DNA of 64,000 nt, taken from assembly GCF_003330765.1 (NCBI RefSeq), contig NZ_CP024902.1, positions 868,001 to 932,000 of the forward strand, read 5' to 3'. This stretch comes from Burkholderia pyrrocinia (lineage in GTDB: Bacteria > Pseudomonadota > Gammaproteobacteria > Burkholderiales > Burkholderiaceae). Position 1 is the first letter of the stretch, and every line of letters begins with the position of its first letter. This document shows, in pieces, positions 28,045-37,092 of this stretch. The notes beneath the pieces are model-generated. The model had not been told where the DNA came from and ran no database searches. It saw only the letters and a list, made by a program, of their open reading frames with translations. The translations under genes and the position numbers were made by a program.

Positions 28045-28446
28045 ATGTCCGATCATCAGGTCTATCTCGACACGCTCGATGCGAGCCTCGTCGCCATCGA
28101 GCGCTGGCTGTCCGGCGTCGATACCGCGCCCGCGGCACTCGACGCGCTGCTCGCGCCGTTCTCCACCGGTTTCACGATGATCCTGACCGACGGCCGCGCG
28201 GTCGACCGCGACGGCACGCGCGCGTTGTTCGCGAAGCTCGCCGGCGCGAAGCCGGGGCTGCGCATCACGCTGTCGGAAACCCGCATGCTCGCGGCCGACG
28301 CATCGCATGCGGTGATGACCTATCTCGAAGCGCAGCACGCGGCGTCGGGCGAGTTGCCCGCGCGCCGCGCGACCGCCGTGTTCGAACGCGACGCGGCAGG
28401 CGTCGTGCGCTGGTCCCATCTGCAGGAAACGTTCTGCACGGCCTGA
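28045..28446 (+). CDS. NTF2-like / DUF4440-type protein
   Basis: This 133-residue protein has a SnoaL/NTF2-like cone fold signature: ALDALLAPFSTGFTMILTDG, LFAKLAGAKPGLRITLSETR, AVMTYLEAQHAASGE and a closing WSHLQETFCTA. No catalytic residues can be assigned. It lies 77 bp after xdhC on the same strand and could be cotranscribed. It is convergent with the LysR gene at 28463. The function is unknown. Confidence 0.75.
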   Translation: MSDHQVYLDTLDASLVAIERWLSGVDTAPAALDALLAPFSTGFTMILTDGRAVDRDGTRALFAKLAGAKPGLRITLSETRMLAADASHAVMTYLEAQHAASGELPARRATAVFERDAAGVVRWSHLQETFCTA

Positions 28447-28462
28447 GCGGCCGCGCTGCGCA

Positions 28463-29410
28463 TCAGCGCTTGCGGCTGCGGGCGACCGTCAGCTCGTCGG
28501 ACACGCTCTGCATCAGCGCGCACAGCCACGCGATGTCGGTCGGGCGGTCGGGCTGCGGATGCGTGAGCAGGTAGCTCTTGATGCGAGGGAACGGTACGGG
28601 CGGCGTGACGACGACGAGCGGCAGCAACTGCGCATAGTGCGTCGCGAAGCGGCGCGTCGTCGTGAAGATCAGGTCCGACTGCAGCAGCACCTGCGGCACG
28701 ATCCCGAAGTACGGCAGCGTCGTCACGATGCGCCGCGTGAGGCGCGCACGCGCCAGGCCGATCTCGATCGCGTTGCGCTTGTCGCCGGTGTACGGCGTGG
28801 GCGCGACGTGCGCGGCCGCCGCATACGCTTCGCGCGTGAGCGGCACGCGCGCGAGCGGGTGCGCGTCGCGCATCAGGCACACGATCGTGTCGGAGAACAG
28901 GTCCTGGCGCGCGAACTGCGGGTCGGGCTTCGGCCAGTTGCCGATCACGAGATCGAGCGCGCCCGATTCGAGCGCGCCCGCGTGGTCGAGCGCGGGATTC
29001 AGCGAATCGATTTCCAGGTGCGCATGCGGCGCCGCGTCGCGAAAGCGCTCGATCAGCGTCGGCATGAAGAAATCGTTCAGGTAGTCGGGCGCGGCGACGC
29101 GGAACGTGCGCCGCGCGGACGACGGGTCGAAGTCGCCGTGCGGCGTCGCGATGAAGTCGACCTCGCGCAGCGCGCGCGCCGCGGCTTCGAGCAGCGAGGC
29201 GCCGTATTCGGTCGGCACCATCCCGGATTTGCCGCGCACGAGGATCGGGTCGTTCAGCGTCTCGCGCAGCTTGCGCAGCGCGGTGCTGATTGCGGGCTGG
29301 GTCTGGTTCAGCCGCAGCGCGGCCTGCGTGACGCTGCGCTCGAGCAGCAGCGTGCGCAATACGCGCACGAGCCAGATGTCGAGCGAGGCGGTACGGTCGT
29401 CGTCTTCCAT
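28463..29410 (-). CDS. LysR family transcriptional regulator
   Basis: This 315-residue regulator of the NodD/SyrM/LeuO-like branch has SLDIWLVRVLRTLLLERSVT, then ALRLNQTQPAISTALRKLRE (HTH) and FRVAAPDYLNDFFMPTLIER opening the effector domain. The LNQTQPAIS recognition helix is clear. Its own promoter faces the gene at 29479, which lies on the same strand upstream with a 68-bp gap. No target can be assigned; purine or aromatic genes nearby are possible. Confidence 0.9.
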   Translation of the reverse strand: MEDDDRTASLDIWLVRVLRTLLLERSVTQAALRLNQTQPAISTALRKLRETLNDPILVRGKSGMVPTEYGASLLEAAARALREVDFIATPHGDFDPSSARRTFRVAAPDYLNDFFMPTLIERFRDAAPHAHLEIDSLNPALDHAGALESGALDLVIGNWPKPDPQFARQDLFSDTIVCLMRDAHPLARVPLTREAYAAAAHVAPTPYTGDKRNAIEIGLARARLTRRIVTTLPYFGIVPQVLLQSDLIFTTTRRFATHYAQLLPLVVVTPPVPFPRIKSYLLTHPQPDRPTDIAWLCALMQSVSDELTVARSRKR

Positions 29411-29478
29411 CGGGGCGGGTGATTCGGGGGATGCGTAACCTTACCGCAGCCGCGCGTTGCCGTGCGTGATACCGGCCA

Positions 29479-30117
29479 TCACGCACGACCCTTCGGCAGC
29501 GCGCTGATCCGCTTGACCTCGCGCGATTCGAGCCAGTTCGGCGTGCGTGCGCAATACAGCACCATCGGCAGCGCGTCCTCGCCCCAGAAAAGCTGCTGGT
29601 TCATCCAGAACGTCGGCACGCCGAACGCGCCGAGCGCGATCGCGTCGGCGTTGTTGCGGGCCAGCTGCGCATTCGTCTCCTCGAATTCGATCAGCTCGTC
29701 GCCGTGGCCGACGCCGACGCGCTCGCACAGCGCCGCAAAACCCTCCGGCGTCGACGGGTCGTTGCCGTCGTGCCAGATGAAGCGGAACATTTCCAGCACG
29801 GTCGCGATATCGGCGCGCAGCGCGATTGCGAGGCGCAGCACCTTGTCGGAATCGAACGGGTGCGCGGGCGGCATCTTGAAGCGGATGCCGAGCTGTTCCG
29901 CGCGAAACAGCGCGTGACGGTACGTGAACACGCGCTTGGCCGGCACGTCGGCACCCGAGCGTTGCCCCCAGTGGCGCTGCAGGTCGATGAGCGACACGGC
30001 GACGGGTTCGAACGGCACGTCCGGCCACTTGTCATGCTGTTCGAGCAGCAGATAGGAGAACGGCGACACGAAGTCGAAGAACCAGGCGGGCTGGGCAGTG
30101 TCGAGGCCGGTTGTCAT
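29479..30117 (-). CDS. 2-hydroxychromene-2-carboxylate isomerase family protein (DsbA-like fold)
   Basis: This 212-residue kappa-class GST/HCCA isomerase-type protein begins PAWFFDFVSPFSYLLLEQHD with the active-site Ser of FVSPFSY in place of DsbA's CxxC. It ends with ALGAFGVPTFWMNQQLFWGED, the family's cis-Pro region. HCCA isomerases act in naphthalene-type degradation with glutathione, but many members are of unknown function and no aromatic cluster adjoins. It lies upstream of, and on the same strand as, the LysR gene. Confidence 0.85.
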   Translation of the reverse strand: MTTGLDTAQPAWFFDFVSPFSYLLLEQHDKWPDVPFEPVAVSLIDLQRHWGQRSGADVPAKRVFTYRHALFRAEQLGIRFKMPPAHPFDSDKVLRLAIALRADIATVLEMFRFIWHDGNDPSTPEGFAALCERVGVGHGDELIEFEETNAQLARNNADAIALGAFGVPTFWMNQQLFWGEDALPMVLYCARTPNWLESREVKRISALPKGRA

Positions 30118-30210
30118 GGCGATCTCCAGAGGGTGGGGCGTGCGCGCCTGGCGGCGGCCTTCATGTTACGCGGCGGCGCGCGGATGCAGCAATGATCGCG
30201 GATCGTCCGC

Positions 30211-31611
30211 TCACGCGGAACCGGGAGTCGCCCGGGGGGGATCGCCGGCGCCTGGCGTGCCTGCCGCGGTGTCCTGGTCGTGCGCGGTGAGCCGTTCGCG
30301 CACGAAGCCGATGTGCTCGCGCAGCACGTAGAACTGCCCGGCGTAGGCCAGCGGCATCTTCATCCGGTTCACGGCTTCCTCGATGTCGTCGAGTTGGTCG
30401 AGCAACTGGACGCGTTCCTCGGCCGTGTGCTCGCCGAGCGCGCTGCGCTCGAGCGCGATCAGCGCACCGTACCAGCGGTAGATGCGCGAGCGCACGCGCC
30501 AGCCGTACAGCGACGGCACGAGCCGCAGCCCGGGGATCAGCACCACGATCAGCGGCACGACCACGACGAGCAGCCGGTCGACGAGGCTGGCGACCCAGAA
30601 CGGCAGCCGCCGGTACAGGAAGGTCTTGCCCGACTTGTAGTAGCGCGCGGCGTCGTCGGACAGCGGGAAACCGCGCGTGACGGACGACGGGAATTCGCCG
30701 GCGTGCTGCAGGATCGTCGCATGGCCGTGCACCTCGCGCGCGGCCTCGATCAGCAGGTCGGACAGCGCGGGGTGCAGCGAGTCGCGCGCGACCAGCTCGA
30801 TCGTCGGCGCGACCGTGTGGAGGTCGGCGGGCGGCAGGTTCCGGCCGAGATCGTAGACGCCCATCGGCAGCGTGATCGCGGTCAGGTACGGGAAGCGCCG
30901 CGCGTACGCCTCGGCCTGCGTGAACGAGTACACGTGCACGCCCGGCGCGCGGAACAGCTTCGCCATCACCGGGATCTGCGTCGAGTCGCCGGACAGGAAC
31001 GCCGCGTCGATCTTGCCTTCGAGCAGCGCGGTCGCGGCGTCCTCGCCGGCGGTCGGCAACAGCTCGGTCGAGCCGCCCGGCACGATGCCGTTCATCTTCA
31101 GCAGCGCGAGGCTCAGCTCGCGCGCGCCGCTGCCTTCCGCGCCGAGCGCGAGCCGCTTGCCCTTGAAGTCGGACAGGCGCGCGACGACCGGGCCGCGGTA
31201 CATGATCGCGAGCGGCACGTAGCCGATGCTGCCGAGCGACACGAGGTGCTCGTCGCGCGCCTGCGGGCCGATGCCGCTCTGCACGAAGCCGACGTCGACC
31301 GGCGCGTTCGGGTTCGACAGCCGCGCGAGGTTTTGCGCCGACCCTTCGGACGATTCGACGTCGAGCGTGACGCCGTTCTTCGCGAGGATGGTCTTGTATT
31401 TCTGCGCAGCGTTCCAGTACGTGCTGCCGGGCGGCCCGGACGAGATCACGAGCGTGGACGGCGGCGCCGGCTGGATCAGCTTGACCGCGAGCCAGACGGC
31501 CGCGCCGGCGAGCAGCACGGTCGGGCCGATCGACAGCGCGAGGTCGCGCCACGACACCGCGACGAAGCGGGCGAGGATGCGGCGAGGCGGGCGAGGGCGG
31601 GCTGGCTTCAT
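30211..31611 (-). CDS. TAXI family TRAP-type solute-binding protein with C-terminal membrane anchor
   Basis: This protein of about 466 residues has an N-terminal signal anchor (LALSIGPTVLLAGAAVWLAV). A TAXI (PF16868) binding domain follows: LVISSGPPGSTYWNAAQKYK, VESSEGSAQNLARLSNPNAP, VDVGFVQSGIG, KGKRLALGAEGSGARELSLA and AAFLSGDSTQIPVM. A second hydrophobic segment (VDRLLVVVVPLIVVLIPGLR) near residue 350 is followed by a charged cytoplasmic coiled region. No TRAP permease gene is nearby. Classical TAXI proteins are soluble periplasmic receptors of about 320 residues, so the extension is notable. ATG 31635 is an alternative start. Confidence 0.85.
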   Translation of the reverse strand: MKPARPRPPRRILARFVAVSWRDLALSIGPTVLLAGAAVWLAVKLIQPAPPSTLVISSGPPGSTYWNAAQKYKTILAKNGVTLDVESSEGSAQNLARLSNPNAPVDVGFVQSGIGPQARDEHLVSLGSIGYVPLAIMYRGPVVARLSDFKGKRLALGAEGSGARELSLALLKMNGIVPGGSTELLPTAGEDAATALLEGKIDAAFLSGDSTQIPVMAKLFRAPGVHVYSFTQAEAYARRFPYLTAITLPMGVYDLGRNLPPADLHTVAPTIELVARDSLHPALSDLLIEAAREVHGHATILQHAGEFPSSVTRGFPLSDDAARYYKSGKTFLYRRLPFWVASLVDRLLVVVVPLIVVLIPGLRLVPSLYGWRVRSRIYRWYGALIALERSALGEHTAEERVQLLDQLDDIEEAVNRMKMPLAYAGQFYVLREHIGFVRERLTAHDQDTAAGTPGAGDPPRATPGSA

Positions 31612-32041
31612 GGGATCGGCGGATGACGCTGGCATGACGCATCGATGACGGTCGTCACGGACGATGCGGATTCTCGCGGCGATGGTACCCGGTTTCGCCG
31701 CGCGTGCGCGAGTCGGGCGGCATGGCGCGGCTGCGGGGCGACAGCGGCGGGCGCCGCCGCGTCAAAAGCTTTGCGCTTCCGCGGGCGCTGGATTACATTG
31801 TGCGACGCAGCCGCGCCCGATTCGCGCGCGACCCGGCACGCAATGAGACCGGGCGCGTCCGGCCGGCGGCTGTCCGGCCCGGCCGGCCCGCACTTGCGCG
31901 CGCCGGCTGCCGGCCCGTCACGCCTCTCTCGTTTCGCCGTGGAAATCACCGGCTGTCCCGCCCGTTCGCGCGCGGGCCGGCTGTCTTTGGGGGTATCCGG
32001 CCGTACTGTGCACGGCCGTTCCGGAGTTACAAGGAGATAGC
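31612..32041. other. Intergenic region between divergent TAXI and BON genes
   Basis: No coding frame with plausible composition is present. Just before the BON gene lies an imperfect GGCCGT...ACGGCC hairpin (about 31999-32018), then a strong AAGGAG ribosome site (32031-32036). Nothing else is recognisable. Confidence 0.4.
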
Positions 32042-32407
32042 ATGAAGTCGATCGTGTTGAGAGCGTTGGGTGTCGCCGCCGTGGCGGCTTGTCTGTCGGG
32101 CAGCGTGTATGCGCAGTCGAGCGACGCGGCGGCAACCGAAGCGCCGGCGGCCGCGACGAGCGCGCCGAAGGCTGCCGCGAAAACCGCGAAGAAGGCGAAC
32201 CGCAAGCTCGGCTATACAGTGCGCAAGGCGATTTCGAAGGAAAGCGGCGTGAACGTGTCGAACCTCGTCGTGCGTTCGAAGGGCGGCGCGATCACGCTGG
32301 AGGGCACGATGCCCGATCAGGCACAGATCGACAAGGCCGAAGCCGCGGCCAAGGACGTGAAGGGCGTGACGTCGGTCACGAACAAGCTGACGGTCCAGCA
32401 GCAGTGA
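32042..32407 (+). CDS. Exported BON-domain protein
   Basis: This 121-residue protein has an N-terminal signal peptide (SIVLRALGVAAVAACLSGSV, cleavage after VYA). A low-complexity Ala/Lys-rich linker (residues 25-52) precedes one BON domain (TVRKAISKESGVNVSNLVVR, then GAITLEGTMPDQAQIDKAEA and VKGVTSVTNKLTV). BON domains bind phospholipid or surfaces in the periplasm (OsmY-like), so an envelope-stress role is plausible. The start is fixed by AAGGAG seven bases upstream. It is followed by a GC-rich palindrome. Confidence 0.88.
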   Translation: MKSIVLRALGVAAVAACLSGSVYAQSSDAAATEAPAAATSAPKAAAKTAKKANRKLGYTVRKAISKESGVNVSNLVVRSKGGAITLEGTMPDQAQIDKAEAAAKDVKGVTSVTNKLTVQQQ

Positions 32408-32451
32408 CGCCGGGCGGCGGCGCGTGAGCGCCGCGTGCGCCTGCTTTCAGG

Positions 32452-32478
32452 CGGGCCCCGGCATGCCGGGGCCCGTTT
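32452..32478 (+). terminator. Palindromic hairpin after the BON gene
   Basis: CGGGCCCCGGCA (32452-32463) and its exact complement TGCCGGGGCCCG (32464-32475) form a stem followed by TTTG. The T tract is short, so termination would be only partial. Confidence 0.5.
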
Positions 32479-32543
32479 GCGCTTCAGAGGCCGCGAGCCG
32501 CATGACGCGGCGGCGGACCGATAACGATATCGAGAGGGCGGCG

Positions 32544-34634
32544 ATGGCGAGGCTCGGGTGGGGCAGGCGGATGGTTTTTGGCGCGGCGCTGGCCGCTGTC
32601 GCGATGCTCGGCGCCTGCAACGGCGACGATTCGGGCGAGCGCAACCGGTTGCCCGGCTTCGTGTCCGGCAGCGTGCGCACGACGGCCTACGACGGCGCGA
32701 GCGACGACCTGCTGACGGCCGGCCTCGGCAAGACGGGCCTCGGCACGGCGACCGCGCCCGGCTTTGCGAACCCATCCCGGCCGACGAGCGCCGAGCTGCG
32801 CCGCCTCGCGATCTGGTCGAACTACCGCGCGCTCGTCGACATGAGCGCGAACGGCGGCTACGGCCGCTTCTGGGGGCCGAACGTCGACCTCGACGGCAAC
32901 GACACGCTCGGCGAAGGCAAGATCCCCGGCACCGAATATCTCGCGTATTCCGATGACGGCAGCGGCAGCAAGAACGTGACGCTGCTCGTGCAGGTACCCG
33001 CCCGCTTCGATCCCGCGCAGCCGTGCATCGTCACCGCGACGTCGTCGGGCTCGCGCGGCGTGTACGGCGCGATTTCCGCGGCCGGCGAGTGGGCGCTCAA
33101 GCGCGGCTGCGCGGTGGCCTACAACGACAAGGGCGGCGGCAACGGCGCGCACGAACTCGGCTCCGACACGGTCACGCTGATCGACGGCACGCTCGCCAAC
33201 GCGGTGCTGGCCGGCACCGCGAGCCTGTTTACCGCGAACGTGACGAGCGGCGATCTCGCCGCGTTCAACAACCGCTTCCCGAACCGCTATGCGTTCAAGC
33301 ACGCGCATTCGCAGCAGAATCCCGAGCAGGATTGGGGGCGCGTGACGCTGCAATCGGTCGAGTTCGCGTACTGGGCGCTCAACGAGCAGTTCGGACCGCT
33401 GATCGACGGCTCGCATCACGGCGTGCGCTATCGCGCGGGCGACATCACGACGATCGCCGCGTCCGTCAGCAACGGCGGCGGCGCGTCGCTCGCGGCGGCC
33501 GAGCAGGACAGCCGCGGCTGGATCACCGCGGTCGTGGTCGGCGAACCGCAGATCAACGTGCGGATGGCGCCGAACGCGATCGTGCGCACGGGCGGCCAGC
33601 CCGTGCCGTCGTTCGGCCGGCCGCTGGCCGATTACGCGACGCTCGCGAACCTGTTGCAGCCGTGCGCGGCCGCGTCGGCGTCGCTCGCCGGCGCGCCGTA
33701 CCTGAGCGCGCTGCCGGCCACGACCACGCAGTCGATCCGCACGCAGCGCTGCGCGACGCTCGCCGCGGCCGGGCTCGTGTCGGGCGCCGATACGCAGAGC
33801 CAGGCCGCCGACGCGCTCGCGCAGCTCCACGCGGCCGGCTACCTTGCCGATTCCGACCTGCTGCACGCACCGATGTGGGATTCGCAGGTGATTCCGGCGA
33901 TCGCGGTCACCTACGCGAATGCGTACACGCGCTCGCGCGTCACCGACAACCTGTGCAATTTCAGCTTCGCGACGACGAACGCGGCGACGGGCGCGGTCGC
34001 GCCGCCCGCCACGTCGCCGATGCCGGCCGTGTTCGGCCTCGGCAACGGCGTGCCGCCGACGTCCGGCATCGACCTCGTGTTCAACACGGGCGCGGGCGTC
34101 GACCACCGGCTCGCGACACCCGATGCGAGCTTCGCGGGCGCGCTGTGCCTGCGCCAGCTATGGACGAACGGGATGCTCGGGATGCCCGCGAACGTCGACG
34201 CGGTGCGCGTGAACGCGAACCTGCAGGGCAAGCCGGCGATCATCGTGCAGGGCCGCAGCGACGCGCTCGTGCCCGTGAACCACGCATCGCGCGCGTACGT
34301 CGCGCAGAACGGCATCAGCGAAGGCGGGCGCAGCCAGCTCGTGTTCTACGAGGTGACGAACGGCCAGCACTTCGACGCGTTCCTGCCCGTCGCGGGCTTC
34401 GACACGCGCTTCGTGCCGGTCCACTACTACAACCTGCAGGCGCTGAACCTGATGTGGCGGCACCTGAAGAACGGCGCACCGCTGCCGCCGTCGCAGGTGA
34501 TCCGCACGGTGCCGCGCGGCGGCACGCCGGGCGCCGCGCCCGCGCTGACGAGCGCGAACCTGCCGCCGATCTCGGCCGCGCCGGGCGCGAACGCGATCAC
34601 GGCCGGCGCTGGGGTGATCGACGTGCCGCTCTGA
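32544..34634 (+). CDS. D-(-)-3-hydroxybutyrate oligomer hydrolase, lipoprotein
   Basis: This 696-residue protein is of the 3HB-oligomer hydrolase family (PF10605). It cleaves the short oligomers released from polyhydroxybutyrate. A lipobox-type signal (LAAVAMLGACNGDD) suggests lipidation at Cys. Family segments include WSNYRALVDMSANGGYGRFW, TATSSGSRGVYGAISAAGEW, AYNDKGGGNG, the putative nucleophile region IAASVSNGGGASLAA (Ser309) and YEVTNGQHFDAFLPV near the C-terminus. ATG 32544 gives the cleanest signal peptide, with GAGAGG upstream; ATG 32502 would lengthen it. It ends at the strong terminator that hosts the group II intron. Confidence 0.88.
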   Translation: MARLGWGRRMVFGAALAAVAMLGACNGDDSGERNRLPGFVSGSVRTTAYDGASDDLLTAGLGKTGLGTATAPGFANPSRPTSAELRRLAIWSNYRALVDMSANGGYGRFWGPNVDLDGNDTLGEGKIPGTEYLAYSDDGSGSKNVTLLVQVPARFDPAQPCIVTATSSGSRGVYGAISAAGEWALKRGCAVAYNDKGGGNGAHELGSDTVTLIDGTLANAVLAGTASLFTANVTSGDLAAFNNRFPNRYAFKHAHSQQNPEQDWGRVTLQSVEFAYWALNEQFGPLIDGSHHGVRYRAGDITTIAASVSNGGGASLAAAEQDSRGWITAVVVGEPQINVRMAPNAIVRTGGQPVPSFGRPLADYATLANLLQPCAAASASLAGAPYLSALPATTTQSIRTQRCATLAAAGLVSGADTQSQAADALAQLHAAGYLADSDLLHAPMWDSQVIPAIAVTYANAYTRSRVTDNLCNFSFATTNAATGAVAPPATSPMPAVFGLGNGVPPTSGIDLVFNTGAGVDHRLATPDASFAGALCLRQLWTNGMLGMPANVDAVRVNANLQGKPAIIVQGRSDALVPVNHASRAYVAQNGISEGGRSQLVFYEVTNGQHFDAFLPVAGFDTRFVPVHYYNLQALNLMWRHLKNGAPLPPSQVIRTVPRGGTPGAAPALTSANLPPISAAPGANAITAGAGVIDVPL

Positions 34635-34660
34635 CGGCGCCCGCCGCACCGCCATCAAGA

Positions 34661-34690
34661 AGCCGGACAACCGTCCGGCTTTTTCTTTTT
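34661..34690 (+). terminator. Rho-independent terminator, target of the group IIC intron
   Basis: AGCCGGAC-AACC-GTCCGGCT (34661-34680) is followed by TTTTCTTTTT. It terminates the oligomer hydrolase gene. The intron begins at the next base. Confidence 0.92.
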
Positions 34691-36531
34691 GTGCGCCCAG
34701 CATGGGCGCACTCCTGCGGGTGCAAGTCCCGCCATAAGCTGATCACGGCAAATGAAGCGAAGCGCAACTGCATGAGGGCGACCGAGTGTGGGGAGGAAGC
34801 GTGGAGCGTAAATCGCGAGCCGATGGACAAGAACTGCATAGAAGGCGCTGCCGAGCAGGGCGAGCGGGCAAGAGACCGCGAAGCTCTCGTGATCAAGGCG
34901 AAGCGGCGTAAATGCAGCGGTTGTGCGATGAAGGAGTGCGTTCTTACCTGGGGAGATCTCGCCTTGTGCCTGAAAGGGCGACGGTGCTGAGCCGGAGCGA
35001 GAAGTCAGCAGAGGCCGTAGTAGCCGCTGGTTGAGGGCAAAGGGCTGAACGAGTAGGAGGGCCGAAGGCCGTGTCGCTCGGACGTGCAGGGCATCAGAAG
35101 GCTACGCAGGTAGCGCGCAACGCGGGATGGCGAGGTGAAGCCGAGCCTGAAGCGAGGCGTGATGAAGCGCGGACGGCGCGACACGAAACTGGAGGCTTGG
35201 GGCGAGACAGTCTGCTATCGCAGGCGCTCGCGAGAGCGAATCTGGTGATGGCGTGGAAGCGCGTCAAAGCCAATCGTGGCAGTGCCGGGGTGGATGGGAA
35301 GTCGATTGCCGAGACGGCGGAACACCTCAAGACGCACTGGCCGGGGATTCGGGAAGCGTTACTGGACGGCAGCTACCGGCCCGCGCCGGTGAGGCGAGTC
35401 CAGATTCCGAAACCCGGTGGCGGGACGCGTGAGTTGGGGATTCCGACGATAACGGATCGGCTGATCCAGCAAGCCCTGCTGCAAGTTCTGCAGCCCATCA
35501 TTGATCCGACATTCAGTGAACACAGCTACGGCTTCCGTCCGGGACGTCGAGCGCGTGACGCGGTGCTGATGGCACAGCGGCATGTGCAGGACGGCTATCG
35601 GGTGGTGGTCGATGTGGATCTGGAGAAGTTCTTCGATCGGGTCAATCACGACATCCTGATGGAGCGGCTATCGAGGCGGATCGACGACAAGGCCGTGCTG
35701 CGGCTGATTCGTCACTATCTTGAGGCCGGGATCATGGATGGCGGCGTGGTCAGTGAGCGACACGAAGGCACGCCGCAAGGCGGGCCGCTGTCGCCGCTGC
35801 TGGCCAATGTGCTGCTGGACGAGGTGGATCGTGAACTGGAGAGGCGCGGACACCGCTTCGTGCGTTACGCCGACGACTGCAACGTGTATGTACGCAGCAG
35901 CCGGTCGGGCGAACGGGTGCTGGGCGGCCTGCGCAAGCTCTACGATCGGCTTCACCTGAGGGTCAACGAGGCGAAGACGGCGGTCGCACAGGCGACCGGT
36001 CGCAAGTTCCTGGGCTACAAACTGTGGCGCGGAGCGGGCGGGCGGATCAAATGTGCGGTGGCCCGAAAGGCATTGGAGACGTTCAAGCAACGCATCCGGG
36101 AACTGACCCGCCGCTCGGGTGGGCGCAGCCTGCTGGAGAGCGTGGAGCGGTTGCGGGCGTATGTGCCGGGTTGGAAGGCGTACTTCCATCTGGCGCAGAC
36201 GCCCAAGGTGTTCCGCGAACTCGACAAGTGGATCAGGCACCGGCTGCGTGCGATGCAGCTCAAGCATTGGCGTCGAGGTACGACGATGTACCGGGAGTTG
36301 TTGGCGCTGGGCGCCTCGAAAGAGGATGCCCACCGGGTGGCCGCGAACAGTCGGCGTTGGTGGCGAAACAGCCGCTGGCTGCTGAACCGCGCCATGCCGA
36401 TCGCCTACTTCGACCGTCTTGGCGTACCCCGGCTCTCATGACCTCAACTGCTCGAACCGCCCGGTGCGGACCCGCATGCCGGGTGGTGTGGGAGGGGATC
36501 GGTCAGATTACCTGACCGCCCCTATCCCGAT
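34691..36531 (+). mobile_element. Complete group IIC intron (ribozyme plus reverse transcriptase)
   Basis: The 5' end reads GTGCGCCCAGCATGGGCGCA, the IIC-type GUGYG start with its domain I hairpin. Conserved core blocks follow (GTGCAAGTCCCGCC near 34721, CTTACCTGGGGAG near 34946, GAAGTCAGCAGAGGCCGTAG near 35001). After the RT gene come domain V (about 36454-36488, with ACCGCCCGG pairing to CCGGGTGGT) and domain VI (about 36490-36527), with a bulged A at 36524, seven bases before the end. The 3' end is CCCGAT (about 36531). Insertion directly behind a terminator is the group IIC target rule. All parts look intact. Confidence 0.93.
35071..36441 (+). CDS. ltrA: Group II intron reverse transcriptase/maturase
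   Basis: This 456-residue RT has all fingers-palm blocks: AWKRVKANRGSAGVDG, VRRVQIPKPGGGTRELGIPT, SYGFRPGRRARDAV, DVDLEKFFDRVNHD, GTPQGGPLSPLLANVLLDEV and the catalytic RFVRYADDCNVYV. A maturase domain X follows (RRSGGRSLLESVERLRAYVP, YFHLAQTPKVFRELDKW, RRWWRNSRWLLNRAMP). There is no HNH endonuclease domain, as in class C elements. The start is GTG at 35071 with AGGAGG about ten bases upstream. No frameshift is seen, so the element may be mobile or able to splice. Confidence 0.95.
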   Translation: MSLGRAGHQKATQVARNAGWRGEAEPEARRDEARTARHETGGLGRDSLLSQALARANLVMAWKRVKANRGSAGVDGKSIAETAEHLKTHWPGIREALLDGSYRPAPVRRVQIPKPGGGTRELGIPTITDRLIQQALLQVLQPIIDPTFSEHSYGFRPGRRARDAVLMAQRHVQDGYRVVVDVDLEKFFDRVNHDILMERLSRRIDDKAVLRLIRHYLEAGIMDGGVVSERHEGTPQGGPLSPLLANVLLDEVDRELERRGHRFVRYADDCNVYVRSSRSGERVLGGLRKLYDRLHLRVNEAKTAVAQATGRKFLGYKLWRGAGGRIKCAVARKALETFKQRIRELTRRSGGRSLLESVERLRAYVPGWKAYFHLAQTPKVFRELDKWIRHRLRAMQLKHWRRGTTMYRELLALGASKEDAHRVAANSRRWWRNSRWLLNRAMPIAYFDRLGVPRLS

Positions 36532-37092
36532 TCGCGAGTGGAATCGGTCCCGTGCCGCCTTTTATCCGAATGGCGAGCGCTGTAACAAATTATTACTTTA
36601 CGACGGTAAATCAGGAACCTATTATGCGCCGGTATTTTCACTTAATTTAATAAATTCCAGATACGAGAATATTCCTTTCCGTTTAGTTAATCGATCCTTT
36701 CGATTTTATTAAATCGGCTCGGGCTGCGATTGGTCGCCGTTTAGCGATTAATCGGCGTCTCGCCGAGGGGGATTGTTCGTCTGTTCAAAGCGAAGTCGCC
36801 ATGCTGGGCGGGCTTTGCGGGGCATGCTTTTGCCATCGATTTTGTGCGCTTGCGGATATGTGGAATGAATCCGTATTTGCTGCGGATTATTGAATTGCCG
36901 TTTGCAATGGAATTGATTCCATTGTGCAGTTGCAAAAAAAATATGGGTGGGGTAAATCGTGCCGGTCGGTATTCGCCGATCCGGTAAAAAACTCGGAGTG
37001 CGTCGCATAACGAATGCATTCCTGGTGCGGAGCGCCGGCGCAAATGATCCTTTGCGGCCGGCGGTATTTATCGTTCTGTTCGAGAGGCAATA
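36532..37092. other. AT-rich non-coding region upstream of the S10 peptidase
   Basis: These 561 bp are strikingly low in GC compared with the rest. They contain stretches such as ACAAATTATTACTTTACGAC and TTCACTTAATTTAATAAATT, and an A8 run at about 36935. Short open frames exist on both strands but none has Burkholderia codon use. It holds the 3' exon of the intron insertion and probably the promoter of the peptidase gene. A horizontally acquired or heavily regulated segment is possible. Confidence 0.5.

Noticed and set aside
32424..32543. Earlier start for the oligomer hydrolase
   Set aside because: The upstream part crosses the hairpin after the BON gene and would place about 40 hydrophilic residues before the lipoprotein signal.
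36419..36712. A 97-codon frame at the 3' end of the intron
   Set aside because: It runs through ribozyme domains V and VI and the AT-rich flank, and has no ribosome site or homologous look.
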